From the NCBI RefSeq assembly GCF_000373925.1, contig NZ_KB892812.1, positions 179 through 64,178 on the forward strand: 64,000 nucleotides of DNA. The letters run 5' to 3'. Source of the DNA: Actinopolymorpha alba DSM 45243 (GTDB lineage Bacteria; Actinomycetota; Actinomycetes; Propionibacteriales; Actinopolymorphaceae). Below the pieces are notes generated by a model, which was not told where the DNA came from, did no database searches, and worked only from the letters and a program-made list of their open reading frames with translations. Shown here in pieces: positions 61,602 to 64,000 of this stretch (positions within the stretch are counted from its first letter, which is position 1; the number at the start of each line of letters is the position of its first letter). The translations under genes were made by a program, and so were the position numbers.

Positions 61602-62432
61602 TCAACGTCCGGTCAGCTCGGCGACGACGGGAGCGAGCGCATCGGCGGCGTTCGCGCCTACGACGATGTATGAGAAGCCACCCTCCTCACGGCGTCGCAG
61701 GATTTCCTCGGTGGCTGCCGCCGGGTCACGCGGAAGCACCGCCAGCGAGTCCGCGGCGCGCAACGCGGCAGGGTCGGTGTCGGGAGGTGCCATGAACGGG
61801 GAGACGACGTCGCCGACCACCGCCACGTGGTGTGATAGTTCGACGTCTCGGAGCGCGCGAACCTCTGCCGCCGATCGCATGATCTCGGCACGAGAGTCGC
61901 CTGGCATCATCGCGATTGTGACCGTATCCGCGAGGTCGGCCGCCAGCGCTCGGGCCTTCGGGCCACGCACAGCCATCACCACCGGCGTACGGAGGTCGGG
62001 GCCGTCGAGTTCTCTGAGCGACGTGACAGTGTCGCGTACCTGAGACAACCGCTCGCCCGGTGTCACCACCGGAAGGCCCAACTCACGCAGTTCGTCCTCG
62101 ATTCCGGGCCGGCCGGTGCCGATGCCCATCTCGAAGCGACCTTCGGTCAGCACCGACAGCGAGTGCGCTTCCCAGGCCATGCTCCAGGACGGGCGCAGCG
62201 GAGCGGCATACACCCAGGTACCGACCCGCAGGTCGGCCAGAGTCGCCGCGACCGCCAGCGTGGGACCGGGCGCCGGCTGCCACCGGGGGACGTCGGGCAT
62301 CAGGAGTGTGGAGAATCCACTGTCGGCGATACGGCGCACTTGGTCTCGCCACGCCGGCAGATCCGTTCTGAGCGGGGCAACAGCACCGAATCGAAACCTT
62401 CTTGCCCCGCCGGTCGCCTCATTGTCGGTCAT
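61602..62432 (-). CDS. LLM-class flavin-dependent oxidoreductase
   Basis: A 276-residue luciferase-like monooxygenase, probably F420- or FMN-dependent. FRFGAVAPLRTDLPAWRDQV starts the barrel; SVLTEGRFEMGIGTGRPGIE is the characteristic flavin-binding segment; GGFSYIVVGANAADALAPVV ends the domain. ATG 62432 (MTDNEATGG) has GAGAGGACGACGACG before it; a longer frame to 62708 lacks homology. Substrate unknown. Confidence 0.9.
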   Translation of the reverse strand: MTDNEATGGARRFRFGAVAPLRTDLPAWRDQVRRIADSGFSTLLMPDVPRWQPAPGPTLAVAATLADLRVGTWVYAAPLRPSWSMAWEAHSLSVLTEGRFEMGIGTGRPGIEDELRELGLPVVTPGERLSQVRDTVTSLRELDGPDLRTPVVMAVRGPKARALAADLADTVTIAMMPGDSRAEIMRSAAEVRALRDVELSHHVAVVGDVVSPFMAPPDTDPAALRAADSLAVLPRDPAAATEEILRRREEGGFSYIVVGANAADALAPVVAELTGR

Positions 62433-62819
62433 CGTCGTCGTCCTCTCGATCCATTTCGCCCTCGCCCTGTCCAGGTTTCTAACATCACAACGAACGGGCT
62501 CGGACAGATCCGACGACCACACGTCGGCAATCTTGCGGTTCCCGACCGAGCGGCTGGGCGAGTTGGTGAGAGCGCGCCGATACCGGTAGCTGATCCGGGC
62601 ACCATCGCCTTCGGCTATCCGCCACGCCCTGACCGGGGCCACACGCCGGAACAGCGATTGCCCCTCCTCGGTCGGGGTCCCACATGAACCTGAGTTGCGG
62701 GGTGTCATCGGCTGACGCGTGCCCGGTCATCGATCCTGTCCGGTGACTGCGGCTCTCGGAACGCCCGTCTCTTCTTCGACCGTGATCTACACTCCGAGCA
62801 CTTAAGTCCAGGAGGGCTC
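62433..62819. other. Gap between LLM oxidoreductase and small membrane protein
   Basis: No gene supported. A minus frame from 62730 encodes PQLRFMWDPDRGGAIAV and then reads on without recognisable sequence; a second minus frame is open over 62433-62708. They may be the decayed remains of one gene. Confidence 0.35.
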
Positions 62820-63062
62820 ATGCTGGTTCTGCTGCGGGTGTTCCTCGTCATCTTCATCGGAATGGCCACTTGGGCCGTCGTGGCCCCACGCTCGCAGTGG
62901 CGGCTGCTCTCGAGTTGGCAGTATCGCGACCCTAAAGCCAACGAGCCGAGCGACGCCTCCTACCTGGTCGCGCGCGTCATGGGCGTGGGCGGGATCATCT
63001 TCGGCATCTTCATGTGGCACTTACTCGGGCAGATGACCGAAGCCGTCGACGTCTATCCGTAG
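62820..63062 (+). CDS. Small two-helix membrane protein (DUF6199-like)
   Basis: An 80-residue protein. MLVLLRVFLVIFIGMATWAV is an N-terminal helix, WRLLSSWQYRDPKANEPSDA a conserved loop, and VMGVGGIIFGIFMWHLL the second helix. The WQYRDP-x-EPSD loop is typical of DUF6199 proteins of actinobacteria. CCAGGAGGG precedes ATG 62820. Function unknown. Confidence 0.85.
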   Translation: MLVLLRVFLVIFIGMATWAVVAPRSQWRLLSSWQYRDPKANEPSDASYLVARVMGVGGIIFGIFMWHLLGQMTEAVDVYP

Positions 63063-63138
63063 GTAGCGGCACTATGGCCACGACTGCTCGCGTCCGGTTA
63101 GAAGGCTTACTCACCTCAGAATCGGGAGGGGTGCTGTC

Positions 63139-63972
63139 GTGGGTGAGGAGTCTGTGGGCCTAACGACTGCGACGACCCTTACGCGGGATCTGGCAGCGCT
63201 GGGCAGCCTGACCGGAGCTACCGTCATGGTGCACACGTCGTTATCGACTCTTGGCTGTGTCATAGGTGGCGAACAAGCAGTCCTCGAAGCCCTGCGGAAC
63301 GCGGTAGGGCCATCGGGCACACTCGTGATGCCCACCCAGTCCTGGCAGCTTTGCGACCCCGCCTACCTCAACGACCCAGCCATCCCACCCGCTCGCTGGC
63401 CGCTCATCAGACAGCACCTACCTGCCTACGATCGCCACGCCACCCCGACCAGGACCATGGGGGCCGTGGCCGAGCTGTTCCGAACCCAGCCCGGGGTCCT
63501 CCGAAGCTCCCACCCCCACCGATCATTCGGGGCTGAGGGCCCACACGCACGGACGATCATCTCCGTCCACGACCTGGACTCACCGGTCGGCGAACGATCG
63601 CCCCTGCGTTCGCTCTACGAACTCGACGCTCTGGTGCTCTTACTCGGCGTCGGCCCAGACAAGATCACCGCTCTGCACCTAGCCGAGCACCGAGGCGATT
63701 ACCCCGGCAAGCACCAGGTGCGCAACGGGGCACCGCTGATCGTTGATGGCCGTCGCCAGTGGGTTGAGTGGGACGAACTTTGGGTTGCAGACAACGACTT
63801 TCATGCCGTAACCCACGCATTCGCCGCCGCCACTGGCCTACAACGCATCCACACTGTCGGATACGCCACGGCCTACCTGCTACCCGTACGCCAGCTCGTC
63901 GATTACGCGGCCAGCTGGTTCCCGTTGCATCGCACCGCCGCGGAGTATGCAACTGACACCACGGGCTGGTGA
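63139..63972 (+). CDS. Aminoglycoside N(3)-acetyltransferase family protein
   Basis: A 277-residue AAC(3)-type acetyltransferase. VMVHTSLSTLGCVIGGEQAV is the acetyl-CoA-binding start, SSHPHRSFGAEGPHA the central motif, LLLGVGPDKITALHLAEHR the substrate His region. Full length for the family. GGGAGGGG precedes GTG 63139. It may acetylate an aminoglycoside or, as in other YokD-like members, an unknown amine, so resistance is not assured. Confidence 0.9.
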   Translation: MGEESVGLTTATTLTRDLAALGSLTGATVMVHTSLSTLGCVIGGEQAVLEALRNAVGPSGTLVMPTQSWQLCDPAYLNDPAIPPARWPLIRQHLPAYDRHATPTRTMGAVAELFRTQPGVLRSSHPHRSFGAEGPHARTIISVHDLDSPVGERSPLRSLYELDALVLLLGVGPDKITALHLAEHRGDYPGKHQVRNGAPLIVDGRRQWVEWDELWVADNDFHAVTHAFAAATGLQRIHTVGYATAYLLPVRQLVDYAASWFPLHRTAAEYATDTTGW

Positions 63973-64000
63973 GGTCCTAGCAGGTGGAGAGTTCGAACCC

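Overview
The window is high-GC DNA with actinobacterial gene content: GTG starts, many apparently leaderless genes, a bacterial proteasome activator (Bpa/PafE), a DUF222 protein, a mycobacterial-type malate dehydrogenase, a Stf0-type sulfotransferase and CsoR-type copper operator motifs. A filamentous or soil actinomycete (Propionibacteriales, Kribbella or Jiangella-like) is a guess from gene style only. Most genes are chromosomal housekeeping or generalist accessory genes, but there are several decayed genes and unusual repeats.

Layout. 1-2.5 kb: left-truncated, frameshifted DUF222 gene, mdh, and a fused HTH_38/GbsR-type regulator. 2.7-6 kb: small cluster of cytochrome P450, LCM-type methyltransferase and an unrecognised protein, with a candidate operator. 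6-13 kb: anmK, gnd, a DUF4143 ATPase behind a 35-bp direct repeat, rpiB-like, aldo/keto reductase, pheA. 13-16 kb: kinase remnant, secreted beta-propeller-like protein, tiny membrane ORF. 15.4-17.8 kb: TetR and FAD monooxygenase divergent over a 40-bp palindrome. 17.8-22.8 kb: copper operon copZ/secreted His-rich protein/copA and a divergent ferredoxin reductase over CsoR-type sites. 22.8-31.3 kb: AICAR-transformylase-only PurH relative, sacsin-like ATPase, TetR/MFS pair, PAP2-diacylglycerol kinase fusion. 31.4-39 kb: serS, HAD phosphatases, an interrupted NUDIX gene, Uma2 nuclease, metG behind a putative attenuator, lipoprotein, bpa. 39.4-50 kb: quinone oxidoreductase, RCK potassium channel, mobA, nitrilase, TagA transferase, MFS, ceramidase-like protein, DegT aminotransferase and Gfo/Idh/MocA oxidoreductase. 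50-55.4 kb: two endonuclease/exonuclease/phosphatase genes (one broken), YbaB-like protein, kinase, FAD oxidase, amidohydrolase. 55.6-60 kb: accessory zone after a tRNA-Ser, with SUKH and paired immunity-like genes, gene fragments and lower GC. 60-64 kb: sulfotransferase, DHFR-like reductase, LLM oxidoreductase, small membrane protein, AAC(3) acetyltransferase.

Most notable signals. (1) A family of 48/51-nt, codon-length palindromic repeats inserted in frame, in both orientations, in a methyltransferase, in anmK and (tandem) before an unknown gene. (2) A putative leaderless 27-codon leader peptide ending near Met-Met, overlapping a hairpin whose 3' arm can pair with a following terminator, directly upstream of a divergent metG: the layout of ribosome-mediated attenuation. 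(3) A 75-bp element with perfect 21-bp inverted repeats inside a broken NUDIX gene. (4) Two scars (about 51.5 kb and 59.64 kb) where two genes are truncated at the same point.
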